DNA from: Sipunculus nudus | Lineage: Eukaryota > Annelida > Sipuncula > Golfingiida > Sipunculidae | Reading direction: 5' to 3' | Length of the DNA stretch: 64,000 nt | NCBI GenBank assembly: GCA_026874595.1 | Contig: CM049306.1 | Span: 108,337,142-108,401,141 of the forward strand | Part shown: positions 1-11,383 of the stretch, in pieces | How the letters are laid out: each line of letters begins with the position of its first letter | Position numbering within the stretch: position 1 is the stretch's first letter | Program-made: the position numbers and the translations under genes | The notes under the pieces: model-generated | What the model saw: only the letters and a program-made list of their open reading frames with translations | Database searches by the model: none | Told to the model about the DNA's origin: nothing

Positions 1-279
1 ACATGGCCTGATTTAAATAAATATTTTAATCATTGTTTCTAATGATAACCAGTTTTGTCGTTTGACACGTCAGAACCATTTATAAATTAGAATATGGGCA
101 GTCGACCAGCTCCGTGTTTCCCATCGAATCACGGGTCATGGATTTATTGAGTAAAAGCCCGTAAAAGCCCTCCAAATTTTAGGCATGACAGATGCAAAAG
201 GACCCCACAGAAAAACTATTGTAGGCGGCGCCACCAGTCTTTATATGAGATAAAGCTGTCAAAAAGTCTTTGGACAAGC
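1..279. other. Non-coding flank, no gene seen
   Basis: I see no gene or exon here. The stretch contains a short 'GGCGCCACCAGTC' string near 228-240 that recurs in the 345-380 and 10.1-10.6 kb repeats, so it is probably the eroded edge of a dispersed repeat. Confidence 0.4.
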
Positions 280-1480
280 AATATTTTAGGCTGATACGTC
301 CAACTGCTCCTGATATGCGTGTGATTTTAAACAAAAGGTCCACAGATGGCAATCACGCGAAAAGGGTTGTTGGTCACGCCACCAGTCATGTACATGGGAA
401 GAACCTATCAGAGATCATGTCAAAGATCCAAAATTTCAGGCCGATACGTCAAACCACTCCTGAGATAAGTACATGGAAGTTTTATACGGAAACGTGGATG
501 ACGATACCTGTCTTTTGTACGAGGAAACTCCAAGATGGATGGACATGCAACATTTCAGGCCGATACGTCAAACCACTCCAGAGATAAGTGCATGGAGGTT
601 TTATATGAAAACGAGATTGTGAATGGCGATACCTGTCTTGTGTACGAGGAAACTCCAAGATGGATGGACATGCAACATTTCAGGCTGATACGTCAAACCT
701 CTCCAGAGATAAGTGCATGGAGGTTTTATATGAAAACGGGATTGTGGATGGTGATACCTGTCTTGTATACGAGGAAACTCCAAGATGAATGGACATGCAA
801 CATTTCAGGCCGATACGTCACACCACTCCAGAGATAAGTGTATGGAGGTTTTATACGAAACGGTATTGTGGATTGCGATTACTGTATTGTGTACGTGGAA
901 ATTCCAAGATGGATTGACATGCAAAATTTCAGACCGATACGTAAAACCACTCCTGAGATAAGTGCATGGGAGTTTTATACCCTATACGGGATTGTTGATG
1001 GCGATACCTGTCTTGTGTACGAGAAAAATCCAAGATGGATTTACATGCAACATTTCAGGCCGATACGTCACACCACTCCAGAGATAAGTGCATGGAGGTT
1101 TTATACGAAACGGGATTGTGGATTGCGATTACTGTATTGTGTACGACTAAACTCCAAGATTAATTGGCATGCAACATTCCAGACCGATACGTCAAACCAC
1201 TCTTGAGATAAGTGCATGTAGATTTTATACGGAAACGGGAATCTGTATCGCGATTACTGTATTGTGTACGTGGAAAAATTCAAGATGGATGTACATGCAA
1301 AATTTCAGGCCGATACGTCAAACCACTCCTGAGATAAGTGCATGTGTGTTGTATACCCTATACGGGATTGTGGATGGCGATACCTGTCTTGTGTACGAGG
1401 AAAATCCAAGATGAATTAACATGCAACACTTCAGGCCGATAGGTCAAACCTCTCCAGAGATAAGTGCATTCGAGATCGTG
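280..1480. repeat. Satellite-like tandem array, ~125-bp unit, about 10 copies
   Basis: The string CCGATACGTCAAACCACTCC, or a close variant, recurs at about 291, 441, 560, 685, 810, 934, 1060, 1184, 1310 and 1436. This gives a period of 119-126 bp after a first, longer spacing of 150 bp. Each unit continues with GAGATAAGTGCATGGAGG and a segment reading roughly TTGTGTACGAGGAAACTCC. The units differ by scattered substitutions and small indels, so the array is not freshly amplified. Short reading frames occur in both strands but shift from unit to unit, so I do not regard it as coding. Confidence 0.9.
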
Positions 1481-1489
1481 GGATAACAT

Positions 1490-2027
1490 GTCCATGGTAG
1501 TTTTTTAGATACATGTTTGATATACAAAATAGATGTATATACAAATCAATAGGGCCACATCAATACGACACGGTTACCGATACACTATGCATGTCGTATG
1601 TTTTTTGAAACCCCCAAAAAATCATGCAACCCTAACCTAAAATATAACCTGAGTTATTTTTAAAGCTTAAACTACTTTTTATTAATTATGTTGACCTTTT
1701 AAGACTTAAACAAGATCACGAAATGTCGTATGATCGACTGGATGAGGAATGTTTTTACAGTTCTCAGTGCTTCCAATACAATCCGTGTGAGCTTGTGAGC
1801 GATGAAAGACTAATATAACGCTTTTTTTTTTATATGTTTATGAAAAAAATGTCCACAGAGCATTTCATCACAAAAACAATACACAAACCATAATATGAAG
1901 CATATCGTTAATACGTATCGAGTATCGCTTTAAGTATACCGCAATACGTATTGTACCTGAATGGGCTGACCGATACCCAGCCCTTGTCTCTACAGTAGAC
2001 TATCGCATCTGATCGTATTGTTGTTTT
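1490..2027. other. Non-coding; eroded dispersed repeat near 1880-1990
   Basis: No gene is visible. The part from about 1900 to 1985 is rich in the string ATACGTAT and ends with CGATACCCAGCCC, a style of sequence seen at the ends of dispersed DNA transposon remnants in many animal genomes. A related, more diverged stretch lies near 23,770-23,840. The assignment to a transposon is from general recollection only. Confidence 0.3.
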
Positions 2028-2032
2028 TTATG

Positions 2033-2068
<36 letters not shown>
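2028..2068. repeat. Compound (TA)n(TG)n microsatellite
   Basis: A run of TA dinucleotides from about 2032 passes directly into TG dinucleotides ending at 2068. The same compound form recurs at 3538-3577 and 41588-41649. Confidence 0.9.
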
Positions 2069-2395
2069 ACGGGGCTCAAGCGGCACACACATGCGTGGAG
2101 ACATAGAACCCGGGACAGTACTGTTGTGAAAGGCTTTATTTCTGAAAAAGGTTTCAAAAGCACAATTGAGGGACGTGCTGTCCTCAAAGTTCGAATGCCA
2201 GAGGGGCGTCAACTGACATTCGAACGTTTATATACCCGACTACAGGTGGTGCTGTAACACTTAAGGAAAAATAACCAATAAAAAGAGGTCACAGTTCATA
2301 GAAAACCCTGGGATATTATGTAACAATTACATGAAGCAGATATGGTTACAGGCTCCCGTTACATATATATACACATTTTTTTAATGCTAACGTAA

Positions 2396-2530
2396 TTACC
2401 GTATTTCCTTGATCAGACGCCCGGGCGTTTTCAGACCTGCTTTGACCCGGCGTCTAAACCAGGCCCGCTTCTATTTAAGCCCAGCGTTTATTAATACAAT
2501 ACATTATCAGGCTCGTAAGACAAAACTAAA
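2396..2530. mobile_element. MITE-like dispersed repeat
   Basis: The segment opens with ACCGTATTTCCTTGATCAGACG and carries spaced GCCCGGGCGTTT, GACCCGGCGTCT, GGCCCGCTTC and CCAGCGTTTATTA motifs. This layout resembles a short non-autonomous repeat seen in many invertebrate genomes that starts with GGTATTTCC and has repeated CGGCGTTTATT motifs. I infer the class from that resemblance; the right terminus is not clear because it runs into a poly-A tract (about 2527-2547). Confidence 0.4.
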
Positions 2531-2549
2531 AAAAAAAAAAAAAAAAAGA

Positions 2550-3407
2550 ACACGTCGAAACAATATACCCGCCGGTCTCTGCTTAGGGACACAGTTGAAA
2601 ACATCGCCGGTACACGGATTGTGTTTACGGAATTTTTCCTTCGATGCAATAGGGATCCACAACCATGCGCCATAATTAGCCCGAACATTCAGCCTCAATT
2701 AGGAATATATATAAATATATAAATATAAACAATCCTTCGACTGGGTTCATGATAAAGGGGAAGTGTCCTCTCTCTTCCATCAAACAAGCAAACAATCTCC
2801 AAAGACCAACAGTGGTGAACCGGTTTACAGTAAATAAAAAATAGACAAGGTTTATGGCGTGTTGCTATTACGATGTTTGGGGACGGAATATCTTTTCTAT
2901 TACAATGGAATTAAATACAATGTGATATTTACAATGCAGAGACATATTTTAAGAAATACAATATTCGAATGCAAAGGGGTTACAGGCAGTGTTACAGAGT
3001 TATATCATTAGACAAACGCACTATAATACAAAGTACAGTGGATACTCTTGTGAAGACAAACATGAGACTGGACAGAGTACTGTAATACGGGTATGAACAT
3101 TATAAAATGAATTACGCCATTGACACACAAACATTGATATTTGTAATTATCTTGTACAAAATTATGAACGTGAATAGTAATGAATATCGTAGGCAATGAA
3201 GGCAGTGCTTACCTGTGGATTAACAAATATACAACGTTTATTGCGTGTTGCCATTACGAAGTTTGGTGACGGAATGGCGCAAAATGAAGAATATTTAAGT
3301 CGTTTCGGCGCAGAGTCAGGTGTCAGGTGCAGTGTGACGTGAGCATAGTAAATAAGTGAACTCTATCAGGAAAATATATCCAAACTGCGAATGAACCACT
3401 AGTGACG

Positions 3408-3408
<1 letters not shown>
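2550..3408. other. Non-coding, no gene seen
   Basis: AT-rich sequence with no convincing exon on either strand. Two related strings about 370 bp apart (GCGTGTTGCTATTACGATG near 2859 and GCGTGTTGCCATTACGAAG near 3244, each followed by TTTGG-GACGGAAT) show that a local duplication or repeat is present. Confidence 0.4.

Positions 3409-3434
<26 letters not shown>
3409..3434. repeat. Poly-C tract (26 nt)
   Basis: An uninterrupted run of C from 3409 to 3434. Long homopolymers of G or C are unusually frequent in this window (also 4804-4862, 11324-11337, 29620-29645, 29827-29843). Confidence 0.9.
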
Positions 3435-3438
<4 letters not shown>

Positions 3439-3537
3439 GGACTTCATATCGACACTAAAACGAACTTAAAGAGGGGTGCCCTCTATTGGGCATCACTTAC
3501 ACTATCTGTGTATACACATGAGCCTCTTAAATATATC

Positions 3538-3538
3538 C

Positions 3539-3576
<38 letters not shown>

Positions 3577-3607
3577 ATTTAAAAAGTGTGGGGGGAGGGG
3601 GGGGGGG
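3538..3607. repeat. (TA)n(GT)n microsatellite plus G-rich tract
   Basis: (TA)n from about 3540 passes into (GT)n up to about 3577. A short gap follows, then a G-rich run at about 3589-3607. Confidence 0.85.
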
Positions 3608-3609
3608 CC

Positions 3610-4325
3610 TTTGGGGGTTTGGAAAATTTTGAAAAAAATAAAACATAAAATATGCATTTTCAGTTCAGTATTTTGACCCGTTTCCTACTTTTTATCACGT
3701 ACTACATCACACTACACTAAAAACATAACCAAATATTAAATAATGCAGTTACAGAATCATGTGTGCCAAATTGATAATATTCATACCTTGATAAAGTCTT
3801 CTTCAAACCTTTATACAACCGTTATTGGGTTTCTAATTTTACTCAAAACCATGCATAGACATGCATGGTTACCCTTCAGCACAAAACAAATATAAAGGCC
3901 CACTGAGAGGCAAAGGATATAAAATTTTCATACTTACATGAAGTTAAAGTTTTAATTATCAAATAAATATTACAATGAACAATAATTTACAGAAAACTGA
4001 TATGATTTTTCACATTAAGCAATAAAAACATGCTATATTTCAAAGCGGACCTCTCTCTAAGGGTATCAGTTTAATATAAGCAAATACAAGCACATTTTAT
4101 ACCATTCTCACTAAAATGAATTGCAATTCATTTAATTACCTAATTTATTTACCTATAAAATTACCTATAAAAATAACACAATACTGACCAATATATTATT
4201 AAAAGAAATGTAGTCCCAGTTTTTTTCATGTGCGGCATGTAGACTGAGAAGAAATATCTTGGATTTTCCATGCAAATTGATGTAATTTACATCCTTTCTG
4301 AAAGAAAGGTCACACTGACCTCAAC
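3610..4325. other. Non-coding, no gene seen
   Basis: AT-rich sequence without a credible exon, RNA gene or repeat that I can define. Confidence 0.4.
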
Positions 4326-4329
4326 CCTT

Positions 4330-4344
4330 GGGCATATATATATA

Positions 4345-4391
<47 letters not shown>
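4330..4391. repeat. (TA)n microsatellite
   Basis: About 60 bp of nearly pure TA dinucleotide with one TTTA interruption. Confidence 0.9.
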
Positions 4392-4392
<1 letters not shown>

Positions 4393-4803
4393 TATAGAAA
4401 GAACTAAACTAGGTTTTCTGCAGGATTTCATGACTTATTAGTTTCGTACAACACGTTTGAGCGTGTGGCACGCTTCAGATGTTGTAGCCTAATCATATAT
4501 ATATAAGTATATATTTAACATAGGCGGCAAAACCAATTATTTATTAGGGGGGACAAAAGTAGAACAATGTTATTTATAAAACATTGTCATCAGCGCTAAT
4601 ATCTATAAGATTGGTTATTACGTTTGTTATCATATAATGCTACCTGTGATTCTAAAGGAACTCCGGTGGATTTATTACTAATTTAAAAAAAGGGCTGATA
4701 AAAAGAAAACTGTTTTCGCCAGTCTGGTGCAGTCCAGTTTTCCCGAAACTTTCAATTAGGTTTGCCTCCATGTAAATTCAGATGTTAGAAAATCAAATGT
4801 TAG

Positions 4804-4862
4804 CCCCCCCCCCCACACACTTTTTAAAGTGTGTGTGTGGGGGGGGGGGGGGGCGGGGGGGG
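4804..4862. repeat. Homopolymer and CA/TG hairpin
   Basis: A C-run followed by ACACACTTT is mirrored by AAAGTGTGTGTG followed by a G-run, so the two arms can fold into a near-perfect hairpin with almost no loop. It looks like a foldback made of simple sequence rather than the end of a recognisable element. Confidence 0.8.
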
Positions 4863-5409
4863 CTATATTGAACACGGGTGGCACTTCCATTGACTGTGGA
4901 TCGCGAACAACTGGTAATATTGGTTGAATTTGTTTCCATCGAAATACGGGGAGTTGGTATATACGTATAACGGAACTGCGTAATTCGTTTTCATGACACT
5001 TTCCTTCCGAATTTTAACTAATTCAGCTTGACCCACTTGTAGTGTAGTGAAGCTTTTCTGACATTTCTGATATGTGACATTTACTGCCGGGAATATTCCA
5101 CTTAAATGTATAGTTTTCGACAAGAGTAAATATTATTTTAAAATTTTATATTAACTAGAAGTGTGATTTTGGTAACATTGGGAACGCACTTAAGAGCGCT
5201 TCAAAAATGAAAGCAAGGAGCGTAATTTGGCTTGACAGTAGCAACAAATTGTACCGGTTGACACCATCGTTTGGTGTCTTCATGCTACTCAAGAAATGTG
5301 TACCAAGACGTATATGAACAGCTCTGTTCAACCGTCCGTGATGTCGACTGTCACCGTACCAAGTTGTACCGCTTGTGTTAAGCGGCATTATTTTTACCTA
5401 GATTGACAG

Positions 5410-5715
5410 GATAAAGCCCCTTTCACACATTCACGGAAAGCAACACGGATAATCCCGGAGCATCGTTCCGGTATCATCCATGTTTTCTACGGCATCGCCG
5501 TGTTAACACCGGGGACCTACCATGCATCCGTAGTGATCCTTGGTGCACCAGCATGATCGGAGAAAAAACTTAAACCTGCACCCGGAAAGTGCCGGTCCTT
5601 ATACGGAGCTCCCGGTGGCTACACGGAAACTCCGGATGTATACGGTGGCTACACGGAGGTGCACGATGCCAACAAGGAGTGATCCGGATGATTTTTCATC
5701 CGTGTACTCCGGAAC
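5410..5715. mobile_element. Candidate MITE, CGG/CCG-rich dispersed repeat
   Basis: It begins with GCCCCTTTCACACATTCACGG and then carries many short ACGGAT, CCGGTG and CTCCGG motifs in both orientations, such as CTACACGGAAACTCCGGATG and a later CATCCGTGTACTCCGG. GC content is well above the flanks. The style matches short non-autonomous elements whose ends read CCCCTTTCACAC. The class is an inference and no clear target-site duplication is seen. Confidence 0.4.
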
Positions 5716-5761
5716 GAAAAATTGTGCAGGTTTAATTTTTGCCTGCAGAGTGCTCACCCTG

Positions 5762-5870
5762 GGCGGGGGCCGACCGTCAAAAATCTCAGCACCTCGGTTA
5801 AGATTTGAACTCACGATCTTTCGGCTTTGAGTCCCGTGCTCTACACAAAGAAACTGGTTCTGATCGTATT
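5762..5870 (-). mobile_element. tRNA-derived SINE head (minus strand)
   Basis: Read on the minus strand, it has an A-box-like string TGTAGAGCACG (about 5837-5847) and, about 35 nt downstream, a B-box-like string GTTCAAATC (about 5803-5811). This is the spacing of an internal Pol III promoter of tRNA origin. The tRNA cloverleaf is not complete and no CCA-side acceptor stem is evident, so it is a tRNA-derived repeat rather than a functional tRNA gene. Confidence 0.55.
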
Positions 5871-5879
5871 GTGGTGAGC

Positions 5880-6285
5880 GCTTATCCTGTCTCCCGGAAA
5901 ACGGAGTTAGTTATCTTTAATGTTTATATGCATTAAAAGAATATATTCATGGAAATCTTATATGAAAAAATAAATCAGTTTATCACCGTCCACCACTGTA
6001 TACATTTGATTCTTAAACGGACAGATCAGCCCGCTCTCTTATAGATCATATCATTTGAACAGGAAATGTATGTGACTGTGTCAAAGATTGTGCAATACTT
6101 TGTGAAAACCTTTATGTCTCTGGTCATGTACCAGTTTACGGTCGTTTAGGCTTACCAGTAGTTTTTATTAGGGCCGAGACTCATCTGGTGACAAGTCATG
6201 ATGATAAAAAAGAGACACGCCTGTCATGGATTAGGGGAGAAAGACCAAAAGGGAAAGACAAAATAAGTTTTAGGTAATATAAATC
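5880..6285. other. Non-coding, no gene seen
   Basis: No exon, RNA gene or clear repeat is recognised in this stretch. Confidence 0.35.
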
Positions 6286-6289
6286 TAAA

Positions 6290-6450
6290 TATATTTACAG
6301 GTGTCTCCTTAGGCAGTATTGTTCCAAATTGGTAAAAGAGGTACACGAGGAAGTTGACTACTCTGCCATATTTGATACTAACAAATTCTGGACTATCGTT
6401 GATAAAAGGAAAAAGAGAAAAAAATCGTCATATACCATGTCCCATTATCT
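6290..6450 (+). pseudogene. Probable LINE ORF2 fragment
   Basis: The plus strand reads through a short stretch containing the residues DTNKFWTIVDKRKKRKK. That resembles the linker between the endonuclease and reverse transcriptase parts of non-LTR retrotransposon ORF2 proteins, where FW followed by a lysine/arginine-rich stretch is usual. Nothing upstream or downstream continues it, so it would be a short decayed fragment. The call rests on one motif and is weak. Confidence 0.35.
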
Positions 6451-6737
6451 TTGTTGCGTAAGAGCGGGAACCATTCTAATCTCAATTAAGAGGGTATCTT
6501 ACTATGACAGGCTGTACGGCGAAGGTGATACATATGAGGATGGCACTCAATTTTAAAGGGAAATAGAAATTATTATCGTTTTTATCGTTTTTTTCGGTAT
6601 AGCAGCGACATGGAGATTCGCATACTGCGATTCGCGGTGTTATATATATGTTATATAATTGCTTCCACCTGCCGCCATGGTTCAAGGGCACCCAACCGTG
6701 CTAAAAAGAAATTATAAAAACAAATATCGCAACTTGT

Positions 6738-6796
6738 TGAACTTCATTCACCTGATGAGCCGATGAGGCGAAACCGACGGTAGTGATCTAGATTCA
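6738..6796 (+). ncRNA. Hammerhead ribozyme (type I, short stem III)
   Basis: All core elements are present in the right order. CTGATGA is at 6752-6758. Stem II pairs 6759-6761 (GCC) with 6767-6769 (GGC) around a GATGA loop. GAAA is at 6770-6773. A two-base stem III pairs CC (6774-6775) with GG (6779-6780) around a GAC loop. The cleavage triplet GTA is at 6780-6782. Stem I has an inner helix TCAC (6748-6751) with GTGA (6783-6786), then an internal loop, then an outer helix TGAA (6738-6741) with TTCA (6793-6796). Very short stem III is typical of hammerheads in Penelope-like elements and metazoan retrozymes, which often act as dimers. The motif sits just before a (TA)n tract. Self-cleavage itself is inferred, not shown. 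Confidence 0.8.
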
Positions 6797-6808
6797 TCAT
6801 ATACCTTA

Positions 6809-6810
<2 letters not shown>

Positions 6811-6882
<72 letters not shown>
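6811..6882. repeat. (TA)n microsatellite
   Basis: About 70 bp of uninterrupted TA dinucleotide, 15 bp after the hammerhead motif. Confidence 0.95.
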
Positions 6883-6884
<2 letters not shown>

Positions 6885-6889
6885 CATAT

Positions 6890-7640
6890 GCAAATTTGAC
6901 AAAATTCCTGGAACTGGTCAACTGTAGAGAAAATAATGTTTCTTTTACAAATTTAGACATCTAAATAGCTTGAATTTTGTGGAAGCCTGAAATTGAAAGC
7001 CGCTGCCGTGTGTTTAGACACTCCTCTGGCCGATTATTAAGAAATTTCAAGCTGGCCTGATGGACCATGTGATCAATGATCCGTCTCAATGAATCTGAAT
7101 TTTTACTGGATGACTTGTTTGCACCAAAAAAGAAAGAAGCGCCACAGAAAATAATGAGAGTCGATATCATAATAACTATCAATAATTTATTCATATTAAT
7201 TCTTTCACGTCCAGTGTTCCTGCAGGAAGATCAGTTTTACTTAATAGCATCTTTGCGATTTGGTACACGACCCTGATTATTCATACGATTAATAATTCAC
7301 CATGCGAAACTACATTCTAGAATGCTCATTAGTAAATCTCAATGTGAAATATTTAAAAAAACTTATTTTCAATGTTTCTTATAGCTCTGTCAATAGTCAA
7401 CATTTTACCTAGTAAATTTGCATATTTCCTGTGTGAAGTAAAGCGATCTGCATATACTTTCATTTTGTCATTATATTTGGCAAAGTAATGAATAAATAAA
7501 GTCGTGGTTTCGTTATGATTTTTAAATTGTTGAATGATAATAAAGGTAGTTATGTCCATAAACACTCTTTGTTTATCAACACAATACATCTCAATACTCA
7601 ATGCTCTCTCTTGACTTCCGGCCCCCTTCACTCTCCCCAC
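6890..7640. other. Non-coding, no gene seen
   Basis: Reading frames of 60-95 codons exist on both strands, but none has splice signals, family resemblance or coding-like composition that I can support. Confidence 0.35.
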
Positions 7641-7644
7641 AACG

Positions 7645-7740
7645 CCACATAATGTGATCGTGCGAGCACACTCTTAACAACTGTTACATGGTGATTTTTC
7701 AATATTCCGACATCCAACCCTTTTAGTGTATTTTGCCCTC
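7645..7740. repeat. Dispersed repeat, copy 1 of 2 in window
   Basis: It starts with GCCACATAATGTGATCG, continues with GCGAGCACACTCTTAACAAC and GTGATTTTTC, and ends near ATTCCGACA. It is clearly similar, in the same orientation, to 23658-23740. The copies differ at many positions, so both are old insertions of one family. Confidence 0.7.
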
Positions 7741-7792
7741 TAAATAAATATGATTACCAAAGTATAATTACACAAACATGCAATATATTACG

Positions 7793-8055
7793 AGTGTAGC
7801 ATGTAAAACAATCATACGAATAGCAAGAAACATAACCAACTCCTAGTGTAGCATGTAAAACAATCATACGAATTGCAAGAAACATCACCAACTCCAAGTG
7901 TAGCATGTAAAACAATCATACGAATAGCAAGAAACATAACCAACTCCAAGTGTAGCATGTAAAACAATCATACGAATAGCAAGAAACATAACCAACTCCA
8001 AGTGTAGCATGTAAAACAATCATACGAATAGCAAGAAACATAACCAACTCCAAGA
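7793..8055. repeat. 52-bp minisatellite, 5 copies
   Basis: GTGTAGCATGTAAAACAATC recurs at 7794, 7846, 7898, 7950 and 8002, an exact 52-bp period. Units differ by only a few substitutions, so the expansion is recent. The last unit ends in CTCCAAGAAACCCTG. Confidence 0.95.
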
Positions 8056-9970
8056 AACCCTGTTTCTAAAAAAACACCCCAGGGCTACAATGACATGGTT
8101 ATACAAGAACATTAACCCACAAGGCTGAAGTACTACCAGCAACAAGCTGTATTACAGGGCATTCCTCCACATGATGAAACTAATATTAACACCTTTGTAC
8201 TAACCAATACAGTAGGAATAGTCAGAGATTGATATATTGTTATTAACTGCAGATTGGCTGCCAATATCAAAACTGATGTAAAGGTTTAGAACAACAAATT
8301 AAACATATCCTGCCTGCTTTAACACCAGTTCATAATGTCAGCTGAATATGTGACCAAAATCCCAGTGATAAACACAATCTGTGTGTAACAACTACAAACT
8401 TAACACTTGTCTCAGGCATAAACTAACTGAACAGTCTGGTCCCTTGTCATGCACTGTCATTTCACGTTATTCAGATGGATTTTAAAGTTAATACAATCCA
8501 CAGGATATATTAACTTGAAATAACTAACCCAAGGCCACATCATATTTAGCAAATTATTGTGAGAGAATAATCATGAAGATATGTTCATAACTGTAATAAC
8601 CGCATCATTTAGCTTAATTCATCATTGACAGGATTTGCAGCAATTCACATCAAAATTATACTTTCTCTGTCATAAATAATAGAACAGTTCATAAGAGCTT
8701 GATTTAACCTGTTTATACACCAGGCGCCACTCAAACTGGGTCCCTCCTATGGTCACAAATAATCATTTCCAGATCCGCAAATATATCTGGAACATACAGG
8801 CCTCCGAGAGAAATGTTTCGAAGCGGTACAAAAGGGTTTGCGGGCCCCCTCCCTTTTCATGTTATAATAACCTTTCAGTCAAAGGATTTAATCGATTCTT
8901 AATTCGGTTTAAGACCGAGGCTATCTACTTATTGAAGCGGTAGTAAAGAATGGACTGTAAAAGAGGGACGCATTGTTGCTCTTCATTTAATGCCATCCAC
9001 GTGTAGCAGGCATCCCTATAACCTCACGGCAAGCAATGTACTAGAGGCTACTCACACTACGTTCTGTGCGTCTCCTACTATATTATACAGTATTATCAAC
9101 AAAAATACAATCACGATAATGAAAAACCATTTGAATCTGGAAAGAATAAATATATTAACAGGCCCATAATAAGGGGGCACATGCCACCGCAGCCAAAGCG
9201 AGTGGACACGCGTGAGACTGTCACATTTTTGGTGTGTTATAATGTATACAGATTCACAGAAGCAGCTGCATCGATGACTACTATATCATTCTTTAAAAAA
9301 AAAATGTTTTCTTTTGGATATACAATATTTCAAGGTTTACATGTATCAGTTTGCACCATGTTCAAATAAAACGTTTTGTTTACTTTCTAGGAACATATGA
9401 CATGTATGAAAAACGTTTAAAAATAAATAATACCAGGCCTATATTTGCTTGTATAAATTTGACTATTTTATATTTGGCATTTAAAATACCTGGTTTGTCA
9501 CTGGTACAATAATAAGAAGCTTTATGGGTACGTGAACAGTTGATACTCGACATAATATGGAGCATCCATCAGGGGCGTGGCGCAGATTGAGGGAGGGGAG
9601 GGGGCCAAACTGTTTGCCATAGGCAATTGATGCGTGTTTGTACACACACACACACGCACATACATATAGCACTTCACAAAACATACAAATGTTTTAATTC
9701 TAAATAGAATAACGGCCCCCTTGGATACGCCCCCTGTCTATATATAGGGCGCATGGGGATTATAAAAAAAATTAAAGAGACTCCCGACACATACATGTAC
9801 ACACCCAGAAAAGCAGCCAGATAAATTAAAAAAAGTGAAAAGAAAGAAAAGGGGCCTCTCCAACGAATTGGATTATAAACATTTGGTGACCCATTGGTCA
9901 TGACGCTCAGCTGACAAGGAAGACATTAACAAAAGGAATTTTATCAGCTGAATTCCAAATTTTCTAGGTG
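8056..9970. other. Non-coding; small repeats only
   Basis: No supported exon. A (CA)n tract lies near 9642-9660, flanked by GGGGGCC-type and CGGCCCCC-type strings (9597 and 9713), which may be the two ends of a small non-autonomous element. Nothing else is recognised. Confidence 0.35.
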
Positions 9971-9974
9971 GTAT

Positions 9975-10880
9975 CCCCATTCAACTGAAGCATAGCTTGG
10001 AGGATATGGGTAACAGAGACTTTATTACAGGTTTTAAGGAGATTTTCAAGGACCTCCCTGGATGTCAAGTTAAAAGATTCCAGGAGCAATGGTTATGATT
10101 TGTGCTCTGTTAACGGACGACCGTATCAATTAAGGTCTCTAAAATGGAGAAAAATGTGAAAAAAAATTGAAAAAAAAAGATTCGTGGTGGCGCTACCAGT
10201 CTGCAGGAACTGATGGAACAATTCATGATGAATATGCCTGCAAAGAATCATGGTGATCAATGCATTCGTTGTTCAGACACTGGAGCTTTTGTAACATTTT
10301 TTAATTATATCAGGGGGTTACTTCTGAGCCCGATAGCTCAAAGGATATGGGTAACAGAAAACTAATTTCAGGTTTCAATAAAGATTTTTTCAGGGACTTC
10401 CCTGGATGTCGGTTAAGAAGATTCTAGGTCCAATGATTACGGTTTGTGTGCTGTTTACGAACGACCGCATCTTTGAAGGTCTCAAAAATAGAGAAAACAA
10501 TGCGTTAAAAAAATAAAAAATGCAGGTAGCGCCACCAGTCAGCAGGAACTGATAAAACAACTCATAATCAATATGCATGCAAAGCATCATATTGATCAAC
10601 GCATTATTTGTTCAGATACTTGAGCATTGGTATAAAAATTTAAATTATTCTAGGGGTTCCGTTGAACCACATAGCTTGGAGTATATGGGTAATAGAAACA
10701 TTATTTTGGGTTTCAAAGGATATTTTACATGGACCTCCTGGGATGTCAAGTGAGAAGATTCTAGGTCCGATGGTTATGATTTGTGCCCTGTTAACGAACG
10801 ACCGCCTTGTTAACGACAGACAGACAGACAGACGGATGACGGAAAAAGACTGATCGCTATAGTTTAGATGAGTTTCAGTC
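9975..10880. repeat. ~330-bp repeat in 3 tandem copies
   Basis: The anchor GGATATGGGTAACAG, or a close variant, recurs at about 10001, 10341 and 10682. Each is followed by GGACTTCCCTGGATGTC-like sequence, GGTTATGATTTGTGC-like sequence and GTTAACGAACGACCGC. The first two copies continue with GCGCCACCAGTC and AGGAACTGATGGAAC-like strings. The third copy lacks that part and ends in (GACA)n, then TGACGGAAAAAGACTGATCG and a small hairpin around TCAGTCATCTGAGCT. The layout suggests a SINE- or MITE-like element that duplicated in tandem. The unit is too diverged for recent satellite turnover. Confidence 0.8.
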
Positions 10881-10889
10881 ATCTGAGCT

Positions 10890-11380
10890 AAAAATGGTCC
10901 CTGGAATAATTCTATTCACAAAAATTATATTAACAAAATCAACAACCTACAACATAAATGTTGAATGAAAGCCATGTGGAATGAAAGCAAATAAATATGT
11001 TTAAAAAATTGTTTTCTATGGATGTATTCTACTAAATATAATTCCGAAAGAGTTGCCTTACCAATCTGTTATTATGTATTAAACGTGTGCACTAGTCCAG
11101 ATTTTTTTGTTTGTATTTTCAAGCATTCTAATGGGCCCTAAAACTCTTGGCAGGTCCGGGCCCTTTGGACCCAAAGGGGTAAACATATATGAACTGGCAA
11201 GTGACACTTCATCGTCAAGCCTGTTCTTGTGCCTTTTAAAATTCCCGGACCCGAGCCCCTATAGGCCCTTCCGATCACTTCCGATTAAAAATCCCATAAG
11301 CTAACACCAAAGGGCTGACTGCCCCCCCCCCCCCCCCTTCTGTCATAACACCTGATTATTGGCACGGTGTAAGATTTCTT
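10890..11380. other. Non-coding, no gene seen
   Basis: No supported exon or RNA gene. A short poly-C tract lies at about 11324-11337, just before the 21-bp array. Confidence 0.4.
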
Positions 11381-11383
11381 CAC

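Noticed and set aside
270-1414. Plus-strand frames of 80-122 codons
   Set aside because: They follow the ~125-bp satellite, and the frame shifts between units.
4430-4495. Minus-strand CTGAAGCGTG-CCA-CACGCTCAAAC (possible decayed hammerhead)
   Set aside because: The CTGATGA and GAAA cores are both altered, so it cannot be separated from a chance hairpin.
4560-4600. Minus-strand CTGATGA followed by a hairpin (possible hammerhead)
   Set aside because: The hairpin ACAATGTT with AACATTGT is followed by TCTAC, not GAAA, and no stem III or cleavage triplet can be placed.
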